From the NCBI RefSeq assembly GCF_021018895.1, contig NC_079364.1, positions 3,032,401 to 3,096,400 of the forward strand: a stretch of DNA of 64,000 bases, in the 5' to 3' direction. The notes under the pieces are model-generated. The model worked only from the letters and a program-made list of their open reading frames with translations, made no database searches and had not been told where the DNA came from. Of the stretch, positions 24,523-38,487 are shown one piece after another. A program made the translations under genes and the position numbers. This DNA comes from Seriola aureovittata. Lineage: Eukaryota; Chordata; Actinopteri; Carangiformes; Carangidae. Each line of letters opens with the position of its first letter. The first letter of the stretch is position 1.

Positions 24523-27500
24523 CTTCTGATCTTGAAACCGGTCATTTCCAAATCAGTAGCATAGAGGTTGAACATGTGAGAGCAATTCAATTTTTACCGA
24601 CTTGCTACTGGCCAGCACTCTTGGGGATGCCTTTGAACATAGCACCGGTCATGTGGAGGTGCGTGCACGGTCTGCAGTCTTAACATGAGAGGCCGTGCCC
24701 CACAGGAGTAAAGCATGAACAATTCATTTTCAAAAGCACATTCACAGCAAGGTGAGAAATGAAAAGGGGGATGCAGCGCTCGCTGTTAAAAACTTCACAT
24801 TAATTATTGCTGCAGTGCACGAGAAATGGCACGCACAGAAAATACAGAAATATAGAAAAGTGTGTTTATTTGTGTGTGTTTTTTTTAAAAAAAACATCTT
24901 TTCATATGATGATACCACCTGTTTTAGGTTTTATAAGATTTGGGATTAAATAAGTATTACATTACAATAAAAGCGTACAACCTGCCTGAGCAGGGAACTG
25001 GATGAATGCAGTGTATATCAGAGTGCAGTGGAGGTACTTAGAGACGGACAGAGTCAAATGGAAAGCCTAATGGAGACCGTTTTTTCTTTCAGTTGCATTA
25101 ACTACAGTTGTTGGTGATGTTTAGGCAGAGCACTCTATGTCCCGACCATTCACGTACAGTGTAACCCGTCGAAGTGAAAACTATCCAGCGTGAGGAGCCT
25201 TCACAGCTTTAGTATCTCGCTCCCGCTCAGGTGCAGACTGTCCAAACAGTCAGTAAATCCACAGACCTCTGCTCCACATCGCCTCCACATCGCCCGTTCT
25301 TGTACAAGTTTCATATCTAATGAGCATTGTTGGTGAACACGAATAGATTTTTAGTCAAACAAATCTTAAATCCGCAGCTTCTCTACTCACTTTTCTTTTG
25401 TGCCAATATAATTTGTACAATATTCTGATTCTGTGGCCATGTTCGTTTCCACGGTGACACCGAGCTTCACAGCGCTGTGTCGGTTAATTGTTTCTTCAAA
25501 AGCCTGGAACGTGTATTTGGTAAAAACACTTGTTTTAGTGACAAAAAAATTAATATAAATATGTTGGACTCAAATTGTTTTTGGACACTTAATATTCTGG
25601 ATAATGAAGCTTGAGGTTTTTAGCACCCACTTTGGAAATTAAAACCATCACTGCCGGGGCTCTTTTGTTTTGAAGCAGGCTGTCAGAGATCTACAATATA
25701 TATAAATTTATTATGTCCCACTGAGACTTTTTCATTTTTGCATGAAAATCCTTCAAAAACAAGCTTCCGTGATTCGCTTGTCCTCCACAATGATCACTAT
25801 AATTATCTTGAATCTTCTAATCTCTCTCGACACCGTCTCCTTCCGGAGTGATTGTGGGTGTGGGTATCTTCTGTGCAGCAACTTCTCAGGCAAAAGCCTC
25901 TGTCTTTCTGGCTGAGAGCCCTGCTAGCTAGAGGATACTGCTGTCAAAAAAACCCCAAAAATAAAAAGAAAGAGTTCAATGACCTCATGCAGGTGTGTTT
26001 CTGCATCTCAACAGGAGTAGTTCCCATGCACTGAACCGTTTTGTCCTTCTCTAAGCATTTGATCCTGGCATAGTGGACCATCAGATCGTGCAGTTTCCTT
26101 CTTTGGTTTGCAGGGGTTGTTACCTTTATCTGAGGCATCCATGGAGGATTTGTTTTCATGGGATTTCTCGTATCTAACTGTTTACTCTTCTGGAGGATGT
26201 AGATTAGCTGGCAGACTTTCCTGCAATACAGCTATGAAGTGTTTATGTTCACCCACCAAGTATTTATTGCAATATAAATATTACTGTGGGTCATTCTATA
26301 TTTGTAATATGATTACTGTTGGTATGTTGAATGTTTAGATCTGAACATGCTACAGATTTATCTTCCAACTAAATGTTTCCATGACAATCATGACGCAGGG
26401 AATTTGAGGCTGCGGCGTGAACACACTTAATTCTGATTTTTTCCTAAAATGAACCAACGTAAGATGAAAACTTTTGTGTTGATAGATAAATTATTCACGG
26501 AAAAGCACTGGAAATGTTTGCTGTTTAGATATCACATACTACAGATGTAGTTCTGTCTCTTAAAAAGAGTCTCTAGATATTCTGAAATACTTGTCCACAA
26601 ACATTTTCACTTCGATGCAACCCACAAAGTTTTCCTCGTTTGTTTGCTTTTGGACTTTTAAATGTTTGCTTTAAATTTGTCAGTTGAGCACAAACATACC
26701 AGTGGAAGCAATCTTCATCTCTTAAATCCTATATATATTTACTCTGTTACTTGCAGCTGTAGCTCCCTTTTTGTTTCAGCCTTGCTATTCTCTAAACAGT
26801 TGCAGAATAATCATGGCTCTTTGGGATCTGTTTACGAGCGAACAACAAGCTGTGTATAGGAAGGATGCTAATGAGCACGCCGTTCATGACTATAATGATG
26901 AATACCGAAGTCAGAAGTAGAACGTACAATCATCTACGAGCTGTCATTACTGACTCTAACGTGGCGTTTACAAGAGAACTTATGGATTGTATATGACCGA
27001 CGTGTTTAAGGAGATTAGGTTTCGTAATGCAACAAACTTTTCCACCAAACACATCACAACTTTTTTTCCCACTAAATGATGTTTCCACAAACGCTGAACG
27101 CTCAGATGTATAAGCCTGAGAGAAAATAACAAGAGACTCTGATGTAATTGAATCAGAATTACACACCGCCACAAAGGTGGGTCATATTATCGAATCCCAA
27201 TAAGAAGCATTTGTCAGCAATAAAGGAGAGAAAATAGACAAATCACCCGCGCTCCAACTGCAGTCGCATCAATCAAAAAAAAAAGCCAAATGATTCAATG
27301 TATCAAGCGGAGTACAATCAGAACTCAAGCTGCATTGATGATTCATGACAGCGGTCACAAGTTGAAGGTATCCAGCGGGAAAATGATAGATAAACAGAGT
27401 GTACACTTTATAGGCAACTGACAAATTGTGCTAATTGTTCTGCAACTAATGACAAAGCTTTGTATTTTCAACCACGGATTTGGTTCCTTCTGAGTCAGTC

Positions 27501-30454
27501 ATTTTTCACGGACTGTTTGCATTATTTCGTCTGCCACCCTTCGCAGAAAAGATGCAATAATCACCATTTTCAATTCCCCCGTAGATGTAAATATCCCAGC
27601 AGTCCTACCAACATTACACTGTGCAACAAAAGCCCAGCACAATAATTTAAAAACAACCAAAGGGCACGAACGCACTGATGCGTATCGCTCATTTGTCTGC
27701 ATGCTGCTTGCAGACATTCAGTGACCCATTAGCGGCGCACACCTCTGTCTCAGTTCGCCCCGGTATCAAACCACACAGCGTCATGAGAGAGCAGAGACGG
27801 AGAGATTGGAGGCAACAGGAGACGTAATGGTGAGCCAAGGCTCGTCTCTGAGAGAAGACTGCGACAGGGTGAAAGGTCTGTGGGGAAAACGGGAGCAGTC
27901 ATGGAAGAGATGGGGAGAAAAGGGCTCGTCCACTCCTATTCTTCCCCTGCACAATACTATCAAAAGAGGGATGGAGAGAGAAAAAGAGTGGGACAAAGAA
28001 TATATGAGGCGATAGATCAAAGGCTAAATGATAAATGCTACTCTAAACATGTGAGACACTATACACACTATATATAAGGGACTGGGCTTTTGTAATTGAG
28101 AGGTTATTTGGCAACTTCTCTTTTTTTTTTTCCAGAATTTCAGCTCAAGGTCAGAACAAAGTGATACAGTGAGTAGATCTGGGCTGTAAGGCCAGATTAC
28201 ACTGATAGTACCCCCCCACACACACCCCCACCCCCCCACCCGCCCGCCCGTCCTTACTACACTCTGAATCATAAATCATGCATGGTACTCTGGTAAGAAA
28301 ATCACCATTGCATTTGCATTTGCTTGTTTGCGATTAGCAATGGCATTAATGAGCCTCATCCTCTTTCATATTCCTGACTTGACAATATAAAATCATATCG
28401 TGTCAAACAGATAAACATGTCGCCCGTTTTCAGCGCTCAGTAGCTTAGTAATATTTCATTTCACTCCAAGGTTTAGCATCTGTCACAAAGGATCTCATGC
28501 ATACACTATGTATGAGGTTTTTGTCTTTATAATGCGCCAAATTCTTTTTTAACATTTCACCTCTCATTGGAAAAAAAAATAATAAGAAAAATATAAAAAC
28601 CGTGCTATGCATTTGTAAATTCACCTAATTAGTGAGAGACAGAAAGGAGTGGGAAGAAGCTGCTGGAAGACACTTTCAGTGTGACAGTGCGCCCCATATA
28701 CACTGTACTGACGCCCAACATGTCTGACACACGCAGCCAACAGAAATCAACAGTTCTGGAGGAAGTGAAAACGGAAGCAGCAATTACTGTTCCGTCGGAA
28801 ACGACTCGGACCAAGACGTGAGCTGCTTCGGTCCCGTGACTTTTAAATTACCGAGAGTGATGTTTTAATTTGTGTCGGAGCGATAAAAGCAGAATCATTC
28901 CAATCGTCACCATCAAGTTTAATCCTTTTCTTTAAAGCTACAGAGGCGGTCGATGGCCAAACAGGTTCTAAAAAAGCATGATACCGATAATTTCAAGCGC
29001 TCTTACAAAACCACTTTAGGGCGAATGAGTTACGGGAAGAATCTGCCGCATTCGGATCCAACACATCACAACAACATGCTGACAACATTTGGACGGAGAC
29101 TGTATTAACCTCTTATTATGGAATTCAGTCTTTAATTAAAAGATATATTTATTCACGTCACTGTTTATTGTTTAATCATTTAATGAAAATGTATAATTTA
29201 ATTTCCCAGTTGTAAAGTAACATAGATATGCTGTTTGTTTTATCACATACATTCATGTTTGGCTTTGTTTTTGTTTTGTTTGTTTTTTTTACAGCTCCAG
29301 GCATTTATATGTTTTTGTGTCCAGATAAAAATGTCTAAGTAAAAACATCAATCCAAGCGGACGTGACGCAAACAAAGCAGTGGTGAGGCCAGTCTCAATA
29401 AAAAACAATCCACACCATCATTTCTCTTATACTTTCCATGGGGCTCTTCTAAGAGTGTGTCCCACAGATAAAGCTGTGACTTAAATCGCATGATTGATGT
29501 GAGAAGTAGAGCTTGAAGGTTTTAGCAAGTTAAAGTGCCCCTGAGTCAAAATCAAATAGGGGTTTAAAGTCCTCTGACAATCTCCCTCTCTCCATTTATC
29601 ACCACTTGGCAGCTATCTCTGTTTTATATCACTGCAAGGTCAACAGCACAGCAGCGGCATGGGATGTGTTAAGTTTGCAAATGTTTCGGGGATCCGTTTA
29701 AAGATGTACAATGGCATTTTTGGCTGCCAATTAAAAATGGTTTCTACGAGCGTGGACATTGTGTCGCAGACGTTGACAGTAATTGTTTTCAGCACACTCA
29801 GAAGTCCGAGGCACAGCAGGGTGGTTATACTGTGTGACCAAGCCCTTTTATTGATTGGCTGATTTCATTTCTTTCGAGTAAAGTGAAGAGAAAATGAAAT
29901 TTTATACAACAAAGGGGAACGGCAGCCTATATCTTTGTGAGGCAAAATTGTGATTTCCACTGACTTTGTCGTGAAAGTTATTTTGTTATTAAGTTGTAGT
30001 AATAAATTTTGCAAAAGGTTTTATGATTAAATATTTAATATTCAACTCATACTGTGGGTGATGCTGAGAAAAGAGCCAAAATGTTCCCACAACTTGGAAA
30101 GACTCATTAGAATCAGATGATTAATGGTTCATCAACAATGGTCCATCGAGCTATTATTGTAAAGTATCTTCAGTAACATCACAGGAAAACATTTCAATGA
30201 TGTTATAAATATATATTTCTATGAAATGTAAGGAAAGCAGTTCAGGACACAATTTGGAGAGCTTCATCTGCACATATCTGTCAACAAAATAAATAAACAA
30301 ACATAGCTTCTGGCTCATTTTGTGCATTCATCATTGTCAGTTATTTATGCATTCATTAAAAATCAAAATGTGATATTTTATTTGGAAACAAACTCTTTCT
30401 TTTCTGTGCATGATACGGTATCGTTGTTGCCAGCTGTCAAAGCCACTGTACCAA

Positions 30455-30493
30455 CCTCTACCTTTTTCTATGTCTCCACAGGTAAGCAGTAGG
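30455..30493 (+). other. lingo1: Splice acceptor and 5' edge of the lingo1 coding exon
   Basis: A pyrimidine-rich stretch ends in tctccacag, with AG at 30480-30481. The exon then starts gtaagcagtagg before the main ATG. The four codons read V-S-S-R, matching the VSKR that precedes the internal Met in the longer human isoform as I recall it. That supports an exon edge at 30482 and an extension of the frame from an upstream exon. The gtaag right after the acceptor resembles a donor, which could mislead gene predictors. Confidence 0.7.
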
Positions 30494-32341
30494 ATGGTGT
30501 CTGGGGAGGCAGGAGGGCACAGCTACTTGGTGGCATGCTGGCAGCCCATCCTGATCCTAATGCTGGGCACTGTCCTCTCTGGCTCCACCACCGGTTGCCC
30601 GTCCCGATGTGACTGCAACGCTCAGGAGCGGTCAGTCGTGTGCCATCGACGGAGACTGGCAGCTCTTCCCGAGGGCATCCCCACTGAAACAAGGCTGCTA
30701 GACCTCAGCAAGAACCGGCTGAAAACTCTTGGGCCCGAAGAGTTCATTAATTACCCTCAGCTGGAGGAGCTGCAACTTAATGAAAACACAATTTCAACCA
30801 TTGAGCCTGGGGCTTTTAGCAACCTCATGAACCTCCGAACTCTAGGTTTGCGCAACAACCAGCTGAAGCTCATTCAGCTGGGGGTGTTCACTGGCCTGAC
30901 CAACCTCACCCAGTTGGATATTAGTGAGAACAAAATTGTCATTCTGCTCGACTACATGTTCCAGGAGCTGTACAACCTGAGGGCGCTGGAGGTTGGCGAC
31001 AATGACCTCGTATTCATCTCACCCCGATCATTTCATGGCCTCAGTAACCTTGAAAGCCTCAACATTGAGGGATGCAACCTGGCTTCAGTGCCCACCGACG
31101 CCCTTAGCCATCTGCATAACCTGTTGTCACTTCGATTACGTTATCTCAACGTCACCGCCGTAAGAGATTACTCCTTTAAGAGGCTGTATCGGCTCAGAGT
31201 TCTGGAGATTTCTCATATGCCTGCCCTGGACACCATGACCCCAAAATGCTTGTTTGGACTCAACCTCACTTCACTGTCCATCACAAACTGTAATCTTACC
31301 ATCATCCCCTACCAAGCCATCAGTCACCTAAGATATCTTCGGTTTCTGAATCTGTCTTTCAATCCCATTTATACGGTGGAAGGGAACCAACTGTTCAACC
31401 TACAGAAGCTCCAGGCTTTTCATTTGGCCGGTGGAAGATTAGCGGCCATTGAGCCCTACTCTTTCCGAGGACTCAACCACCTCCGTGTACTCAATGTATC
31501 CAGCAATAGCCTGAGCACCTTGGAGGAGTCCGTCTTTCACTCTGTGGGAAACCTTGAGACCCTGGCTTTATATGACAACCCACTGGCATGCGATTGCCGC
31601 TTGCTCTGGGTCTTCCGCCGTCGGTGGAGGCTGAACTTTAACAGACAACAGCCCATGTGTGCTTCACCTGAGGTTGTGCAAGGAAAAGAGTTCAAGGACT
31701 TCCCAGACATCCTCCCCTCTGATTATTTCATCTGCCAGAAATCCAAGATCGTGGATTATAAAGTTCAAGAAAGCCATGTAGATGAAGGAACTACGGTTTA
31801 CTTCGCTTGCCAAGCTGAGGGTGATCCAGTCCCGGTGATAATGTGGCTATCCCCCAAGAAGGAATACATCACTACCAAAACTGCGGGGTCAAGACTTTCT
31901 GTGTCTAACGAGGGCACGCTGGAGGTGCGTTACGCCCAAATCCAGGACAACGGCACCTACACGTGCATCGCAAGCAATGCAGCAGGCAATGACACCAAAG
32001 CTGCTCACCTTTTTGTGCATAGCTACTCCCCCAATTGGCCCCACCAACCAAACAAGACATTTGCCTTCATTTCCAACCAGCCCAGCGACGAAGGTGCCAA
32101 TGTGACCCGGGCCACAGTTCCGTTTCCATTCGATGTAAAGACACTCATCATCGCAACAACCATGGGATTTATCTCTTTCCTCGGAGTTGTTCTCTTCTGT
32201 CTTGTAATATTATTCCTCTGGAGTAGAGGGAAAGACAATACTAAGTCAAGTATAGAGGTTGAATATGTGCCACGTAAAGAGGAAACAGAGGAGGCCAGTC
32301 CCACTGAGGCACCCATACAATTCAACATGAAAATCATGTGA
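30494..32341 (+). CDS. lingo1: LINGO-1: LRR and Ig domain membrane protein, main coding exon
   Basis: Single-pass type I neuronal surface protein. In mammals LINGO-1 works with the Nogo receptor and p75/TROY and restrains myelination and axon growth. From this ATG the product is 615 aa, against about 614-620 in human as I recall. In order: signal peptide about 1-34; LRR N-cap with C35, C39, C41; a run of leucine-rich repeats to about 362; LRR C-cap about 363-414 (NPLACDC); one Ig domain about 417-508 (C439, W451, C491, DNGTYTC); a membrane helix about 550-576; a short tail with EYVPRK. About ten N-glycosylation sequons are visible. [18 protein letters not shown] and [18 protein letters not shown] fit LINGO1 rather than LINGO2. 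This ATG has a strong Kozak context (A at -3, G at +4). The frame is open upstream to 30410, but that stretch reads as intron up to the acceptor AG at 30480-30481. Teleosts have lingo1a and lingo1b; which copy this is remains unresolved. Confidence 0.95.
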   Translation: MVSGEAGGHSYLVACWQPILILMLGTVLSGSTTGCPSRCDCNAQERSVVCHRRRLAALPEGIPTETRLLDLSKNRLKTLGPEEFINYPQLEELQLNENTISTIEPGAFSNLMNLRTLGLRNNQLKLIQLGVFTGLTNLTQLDISENKIVILLDYMFQELYNLRALEVGDNDLVFISPRSFHGLSNLESLNIEGCNLASVPTDALSHLHNLLSLRLRYLNVTAVRDYSFKRLYRLRVLEISHMPALDTMTPKCLFGLNLTSLSITNCNLTIIPYQAISHLRYLRFLNLSFNPIYTVEGNQLFNLQKLQAFHLAGGRLAAIEPYSFRGLNHLRVLNVSSNSLSTLEESVFHSVGNLETLALYDNPLACDCRLLWVFRRRWRLNFNRQQPMCASPEVVQGKEFKDFPDILPSDYFICQKSKIVDYKVQESHVDEGTTVYFACQAEGDPVPVIMWLSPKKEYITTKTAGSRLSVSNEGTLEVRYAQIQDNGTYTCIASNAAGNDTKAAHLFVHSYSPNWPHQPNKTFAFISNQPSDEGANVTRATVPFPFDVKTLIIATTMGFISFLGVVLFCLVILFLWSRGKDNTKSSIEVEYVPRKEETEEASPTEAPIQFNMKIM

Positions 32342-34091
32342 ACAGGAGGTCACGTAAGCTTACGAACTGCAGTCAGGATGCATACTTTCCTCGCTTCAAA
32401 TATGTACTCAGATTATGAGCGATAAAATCGCACAGCAGCAAACGCATCTTGACACTATACCCTAGACTTTTTTCTTTTTTTTTTTCTTCTATTTTTTTTT
32501 TTTTTTTTTTTACTTCAGGGACTGAATCTTCAAAGCAAATGTTGAATTTAAAATATTACAATTTCTGTAAATTTGTATTGGCAATACACAATCGGTATGT
32601 TAACATGCACTCAACAACCCCGTTACTGCGTGTAACCAAATTAAGGTGAAAGTTTTAATGAAGCACATGGAGTAGAGTTTACATGATAGGTGGGATACTG
32701 GTATGGAAGAATGTAGAGGTTGTTTCTACCCTCACAAAATAAGAGAAAGGCTCTTTTTGTAGTTCGCTTTGATGGATATAAAAAGCACAATAACCCACTA
32801 TTAGAAGCCAAGTTCTGTTACTTGAAATCCTTTCTTTTTTTTGTCCTATAACAAGCAATTGACATATACATATACTTTCAAGAAAAGTCATACAGTTATA
32901 AAGACAGTTATATTCTGAGAAAAAAGAAGAAAAAAAAACAGTCACAAGACTTCAGTTATAATTTTTAGAATAAGGTCATATAAGGTGAACGAAGTTGTGA
33001 TGTTTAAAGAGTTGTGATGTTACCAGAAGATATGTTTTTAAAAAAGACTCATTTTTGGATCTCAGTTCTCTGAAATGTAAGTTTTAGTATTAAGGACCAT
33101 AAGAGGAGTAAGTGCACCTCACCACCCGTCGTGTGTCAGCGAACGCTGACCTTTAACTATTTCCAACATCATTAAATTTTATTTTGATGTTTTCTCTGCC
33201 CATTTTGGCGCTGCTGTCTGGGAGGAATCACGTCCAAAATCATCAAACTGTAGCCTGTATCTCCGTTAGTTGTCACAGACGATTTCAATTTTACTGAATG
33301 TATCAGTTACATGAAATGAGAGTATTTCCTTAATCTGGTAAGAGTCAAATTAAAAGTGTGCATGTTAACACACTGAAAAGATAAATAGCCAGTCCTACAG
33401 TATGTGCTCCCTTTCGCAAACAAAGGAAGTTTGTCATTAAATGTATTGACTTGTTCAGCTATACATATTTTTTCTGTATTTTATTCTTTCCTTGTACATT
33501 ACGCTATGGCACAATAGTAATGCTTTTAATGGCTGTGGGTTTTGAACATATTACAATCTGAAGAGCAGATAAAATATTCAGTAAACATGTTTTTGATGTA
33601 GCTAAACCAAAAGAGTATCACTGCTTAGCAGAGTGTATAAAAGTACCTTTGAAATCATCAGATTAACAATTTATCATCAAGTGTAACGGAAGTTAATTTG
33701 TTTACTCATTTGGCAGCTCAATAAGTGAGAATACTCTGCCCAAGTCCTGAGGTTATAATGTCGCCGGTGCATCTAAAAAGTGGTGACATTATTCATTTAT
33801 TGCCTTAAGCAACCCATTTTTCCAGATTTCAGCTGAGCAATACCCAATATTTATGTGTAAAATGGAGTTTTATGCCTCATAAGGATTTTATGTTGTCTAA
33901 TTAATTTCATAGTCAAGGTCTGCTCTGAAGATAATGTGTTCATTAACTCTTACAATACTTGTTTAAAAGGGAAGGGCAGATGGAAATTCTATTAAAATAA
34001 GTAACATTTTATACAATGGGTGCTTATTTTTATGCTAATCTACTATAAAAGTGAATGTGACTGCACATTTTTCATCTCCAAGAGAGATGAC

Positions 34092-34108
34092 CTACCTGCT
34101 GCAGGTAG
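34092..34108. promoter_or_regulatory. Perfect palindrome with two E2-box motifs
   Basis: CTACCTGC-T-GCAGGTAG is an exact inverted repeat with one central base. Each arm holds a CAGGTA-type E-box, the type bound by ZEB/Snail zinc-finger repressors. It lies in the lingo1 3' flank. Binding is not shown. Confidence 0.25.
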
Positions 34109-34148
34109 CAAGTATCACAGATCTTATTGTTTTACTTGAGAGGCACAC

Positions 34149-34154
34149 AATAAA
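34149..34154 (+). terminator. Candidate polyadenylation signal AATAAA
   Basis: First canonical AATAAA noticed on the + strand after the lingo1 stop, about 1.8 kb downstream. An alternative ATTAAA lies at 33349-33354. No clear GT-rich downstream element was confirmed. Confidence 0.25.
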
Positions 34155-34160
34155 TCACAC

Positions 34161-37100
34161 TTACATAATAATACCTCTTACTCAACTCACTGCAATCTTT
34201 GATTGCTGGTACTTGCCAATTAAACCATAAAATCATATAGTACATTCAGACATGATGGCAATGTTATAGCATACACATGTCAGAGCTATGTATTGGTGCA
34301 CTGTAAACTAAGATGAGGTCATGTCTGACCATCAGTCAAAGCTGCATATTATATGATTATGGTACACAAGTTTCCACAATACGTAGCTGAGGCTAATGTT
34401 TACCTCTAGGTCCCAAGGAGCGCTGGAGAAGAAGTTTTATTGAATTAACCTGGGACTGCAAGTCAACACAAAATATTTCTGGATGCTAAGCACGGTAAGT
34501 GTGTTATGAACTGGCTGTAATAACAACAGATGGACAAAACATAAACATGTCATTTAAGTATCAGCCTGACACCGGGGATGGATCGTTACACTAAAAGTCT
34601 GAGGACATAACAATTGCCTGGTCACGTTTTGAAGCGGTAACACAAGGACATCATCAAAGACTAACTTGTTTGGTCTGTAGATATTTTTTTGGGGGGGTTT
34701 TATTACATGAAATAAACATGATATCATGTAGAAATCACAAATATATAGAAATTATGTAATTGACACCAGAGTGAGTTGTTTCACTTCTACATATAATAAT
34801 AACACGGCTACAGCGATGATGATAATGACGCTAGACTGTTGTGCACCTGACTCCAGGAATAGTGTCGACTAACTGCGCTGTATATTTATCGTTACCGCTA
34901 CCACATGGAGATATGGTTAAATTAACTAGCAGCATTCCTTCATTCAGGTCCATAGTTCTATAATTATTGGGTCACTGGTCATCAGTCTGATTCATACAGT
35001 GCATCGTCAACGTGCGGGTTTCAATGCTTTCCGGCACCAGATCTCAGTTTGTTGTATCCATGTAGCTAGGCAACATCCCTCACATTTCTCAGAATAAGCT
35101 TTTTGACATGCTCCGCAGAACTCGCCGAGACCTGTTGCATCTGGATTAAGTGGTTAGCCGGATACAGCAATAACTGCAACACTTGTAAAAGCGAGAAAGC
35201 AGGAAGACAAAAAGCACAATGAGTTCCACAGAGGAATGAAAAAGGATGAAAAAGTTTGGTTGTTTACTTTTTCCCTGTGCTCAACACTGGTTTAAAAGAA
35301 GTATGTTCATTATGCAAAGTACTGTCTCTATTTCTGATGGGCTGACACCACAACCGGCCATCTACTATGATTAATGAGAATTGTATTCCGCTCCCACACT
35401 CCATTGCAGCTTGCACTAGAAAACATGACATAGTTTGATGTTTAAAAGGATACTATTTTATTTATATATCACTTTCAAGGAAGGAGGAACTTGCAGGCCG
35501 TATGTTATAGAATTACAGCTGCACCTCTGACTCATAAAGAGACGAGCAGTAAGCAGCCATGCATTGCTGAGCCAAGTAATCACTCAAATTTTAAAATCAA
35601 TTCTGTAATGAAACCCGTGTGGAGATGCTGAGAAAAAGAGGCTGATATGGATGAATGAAGTCTGTTTATTCTTTATCAATAATAAGCAACTAATTGGCAG
35701 CAGAATTATGCATAAACGGGAGCTAAGCCACAGCTTCCTGAGCACAAACAGCAAATTATTGTTTAAAAACAGAGGCGAGTACTCTTAAGAAAGGCAGTCT
35801 ACTAAATCCACTCAATATTCCAACTTTGATTAAGTAATGCCCTAGTTTAAAAATTTGAGTTATAACATCCTGAATTCATTTGGGCCAACTTGATGTACAG
35901 TTTAATGGCTGTGAAACCAATTTGTCTCGAGATGTATTCTGGCCATAAAAGAAGGGCTGCATTTCTGCAAAAAGAAAAATGTGGAGTATTTTCACCGCAG
36001 ATTGTAGCAGAGGAGATTAAGATTAATAACGCGGCTAAGAAATAACCTTAGGGGAGGAAACTGGAGGCATTTCACAAGTAAATAATGACGCAAGAGGCAT
36101 TTTCTCTTTGACAGGTAAGACGGGAGCTAAATCTAGAGGTTATTATTAACCATTAACAAAAGTCTCAGTCAAAAATCCATTTAAAAGAGTGTACCGGTAA
36201 CACGGAGCCTTGAAAACTACTGAGATAGACCAAGCATTCAGCATTCAAAATGCCATCTTTTGATTCATTTGAGGGACATTTTGATCTATCAGATCATCAC
36301 TTGTCATTTAATTTGTCTCAAATCCAGATACAATCTCTACAGATGATTTAATACATATTCATTCACACCAATCCACGAGCGTCTCCATCGGTGAGATAAG
36401 AAATCCAATTTGCATCTGTTCCTGCTAGATGCAAATCTGGGTCATAACACACTCCAGTGACGGCAGAGCAGGTAATGCACCTAAAAAACTGTTTGCCAAC
36501 AACTGAGGAAGTCAAAAGAAGTGGAAGTGTTTAGCCACCTCAAGTTCCTGGATAACTAAACTAAACTAAAAGTAAGCTGACAACCAACTACTAACGACAA
36601 CAGGCAGATGACTCACATGGATCAACAACAACGGAGGCAACAGTTTTGTTTAGAGATTCATTCAGTAATTGCACTGCCAGTCATTATTATGAGGGCATGG
36701 CCCCGCAAGCAGCTTCTTCCACACGCCACCTCCTGATGTAGTTACCAGTGTGGCAGGTAAAGACCGGGGAGACAGCGAACTTTAGAACTCACCTCAAACC
36801 ACCTCAGACAGTAATTTATGTCTTGTTGTTCGTGGTTGCGTTTACACTGGGTTTTGACACGTTTATTTACATTTCTGAAATGTCTTTTTTTAAACACATG
36901 TTCAGAAACAAGCACAGTACGTCATCTTTAAGGAAAAGCGGAAGGTTTTCGACTTTTTCCTGCCATCACTTTCAATAACTGTCTGCGGTGGAACGCTTGA
37001 GACAGAAGTGGGTCATACAACTTAGTAAAACGATGGCAGGTAATTGGAAGTTCCTCTGAGCCGCAAAAGCCACCTTGGAAAAGTTTTTGTATAGCATCAC

Positions 37101-38447
37101 CATAAAGAGTGGAATATATCGATTATACGTACCTTCAAGAGGAGACCACGTCTCTGACATCTCAAGATCTTTCTGTCTGAAACGACACAATGACCTTGGA
37201 CATTTTTTTTTGTCGTTACAATTTCTAAAAGGCGGAGCGGAGTGGCACTTCATTACACTCACGAGGGCTCTGATGCATCCATAAGGAGACACATTTTACC
37301 CGATAGAGTAATTGGATGTGCAGCTAATGTAAATGGGGCACATGCTTGACAGTTGATAGCGGTTGACCTCCCTGTGCAGCAGTTACCTGCCTCCAGCTCC
37401 CTGCAGCTTATCAACATGCGTTACCTTTACAAGGAGTGAGTCAGAAACCAAAGATCTGGGAAATTTAATAGTACAAAAAGATGCCTCACAGCATTGAATA
37501 TAGCGATAAACTGTACAGTCGTCACACAGACCCAGCTGGTTGTAGCCTGTACACCTACATATTTCAACAAACTGTACTGAACAAATTCACTTCTATTGTT
37601 TGTATTTATTTGTATTTTTGCAATGCTCAAAAGAAACAAACTCTTACAAAAGAAATACCTGAGATTTAGAAGATGCACTTCTTATTCATAAATCTATGCT
37701 TATTATTAGTTTTGTTTGCGAAACGCAAAGTTCTGCAGAATATTTCTACCTCATACAATATCAAAGATATGCAGGTAAAATTTCACATTGCATTTACCTC
37801 AGCAGTCTGGCTAGCAATACCACCTGATAACAACACATTACAAGGGGTTTTGCACATACAATCACCACGGCAACATTTCCACAGATAGGAGTTGCTACAG
37901 CTTTCACCACTGTTCATGCGCGGAGCAGCCATCTTGGCGTTTCAGTTCAAGTTTCCAACTGGGAACTCAGAAATTCCCACTTCCTAGTTGAAAAGGAACA
38001 CGCTGGTCTTCACATTAGAACTCCGACTATGGCTCCACGTGCAGTTGTTTGTAATCAATCAACACACTTAATTATATTCTCCACTTAAATTAGTTTTTCC
38101 TTATTCTCATCTAAGTACCTTATGTGCTTAAAATGCAGTTTATATTTTATTATAGCAGATAATGTCATTTGGGACTCTGCCATCAGCCTATGAAGGAGGT
38201 ATAATAGCTCTGGCTTCCCTCCAATTTCAGCTAAATGTTCTTCCTTTAACATAGAGGTGAAAACACTCTTCTTTGTTGGTGGAGGAAACAAAAGCTTTGC
38301 CTAAACTGCTGTAACCGCGTCAAATTATTCATTTTCAGGAAGACTGAATATTTTAAAAGTTTTTTTTTTTTTTTTAAAGGCTTTTTAAAGAATTCCCCAC
38401 GCACAAATCCACTGGAAGTAAGAAAACAGCAAATTACCAGACAGAAG

Positions 38448-38487
<40 letters not shown>

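Larger units (their letters stand above)
16011..30481 (+). other. lingo1: Probable large lingo1 intron
   Basis: This 14.5-kb stretch lies between the predicted donor at 16011 and the acceptor at 30481. It holds a (CA)n tract near 16.4 kb, a GGT repeat near 16.69 kb, the L2-type LINE at 19.6-21.1 kb, an inverted repeat at 23.34 kb and a 23-base G run at 24.50 kb. Otherwise it is AT-rich unique-looking sequence. Its ORFs are short and show no family resemblance. Intron status depends on the predicted upstream exon. Confidence 0.5.
32342..34160 (+). other. lingo1: Probable lingo1 3' UTR and flank
   Basis: AT-rich, ORF-poor sequence follows the TGA stop. A T-rich tract lies at 32468-32512. The first clear AATAAA is at 34149-34154; an ATTAAA at 33349-33354 is an alternative. 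The 3' end is not settled by sequence alone. Confidence 0.4.

Noticed and set aside
30410..30493. N-terminal extension of LINGO-1 from the ATG at 30410
   Set aside because: This stretch is pyrimidine-rich intron ending in a splice acceptor, and the peptide before QVSSRM does not resemble any LINGO N-terminus.
30468..30692. Antisense ORFs over the lingo1 exon (also 32023-32337)
   Set aside because: Shadows of the coding frame with no domain or initiation features.
30494..32341. Assignment to lingo2, lingo3 or lingo4
   Set aside because: The LRR C-cap and the juxtamembrane stretch match LINGO1 and differ from LINGO2 in the segments I can recall.
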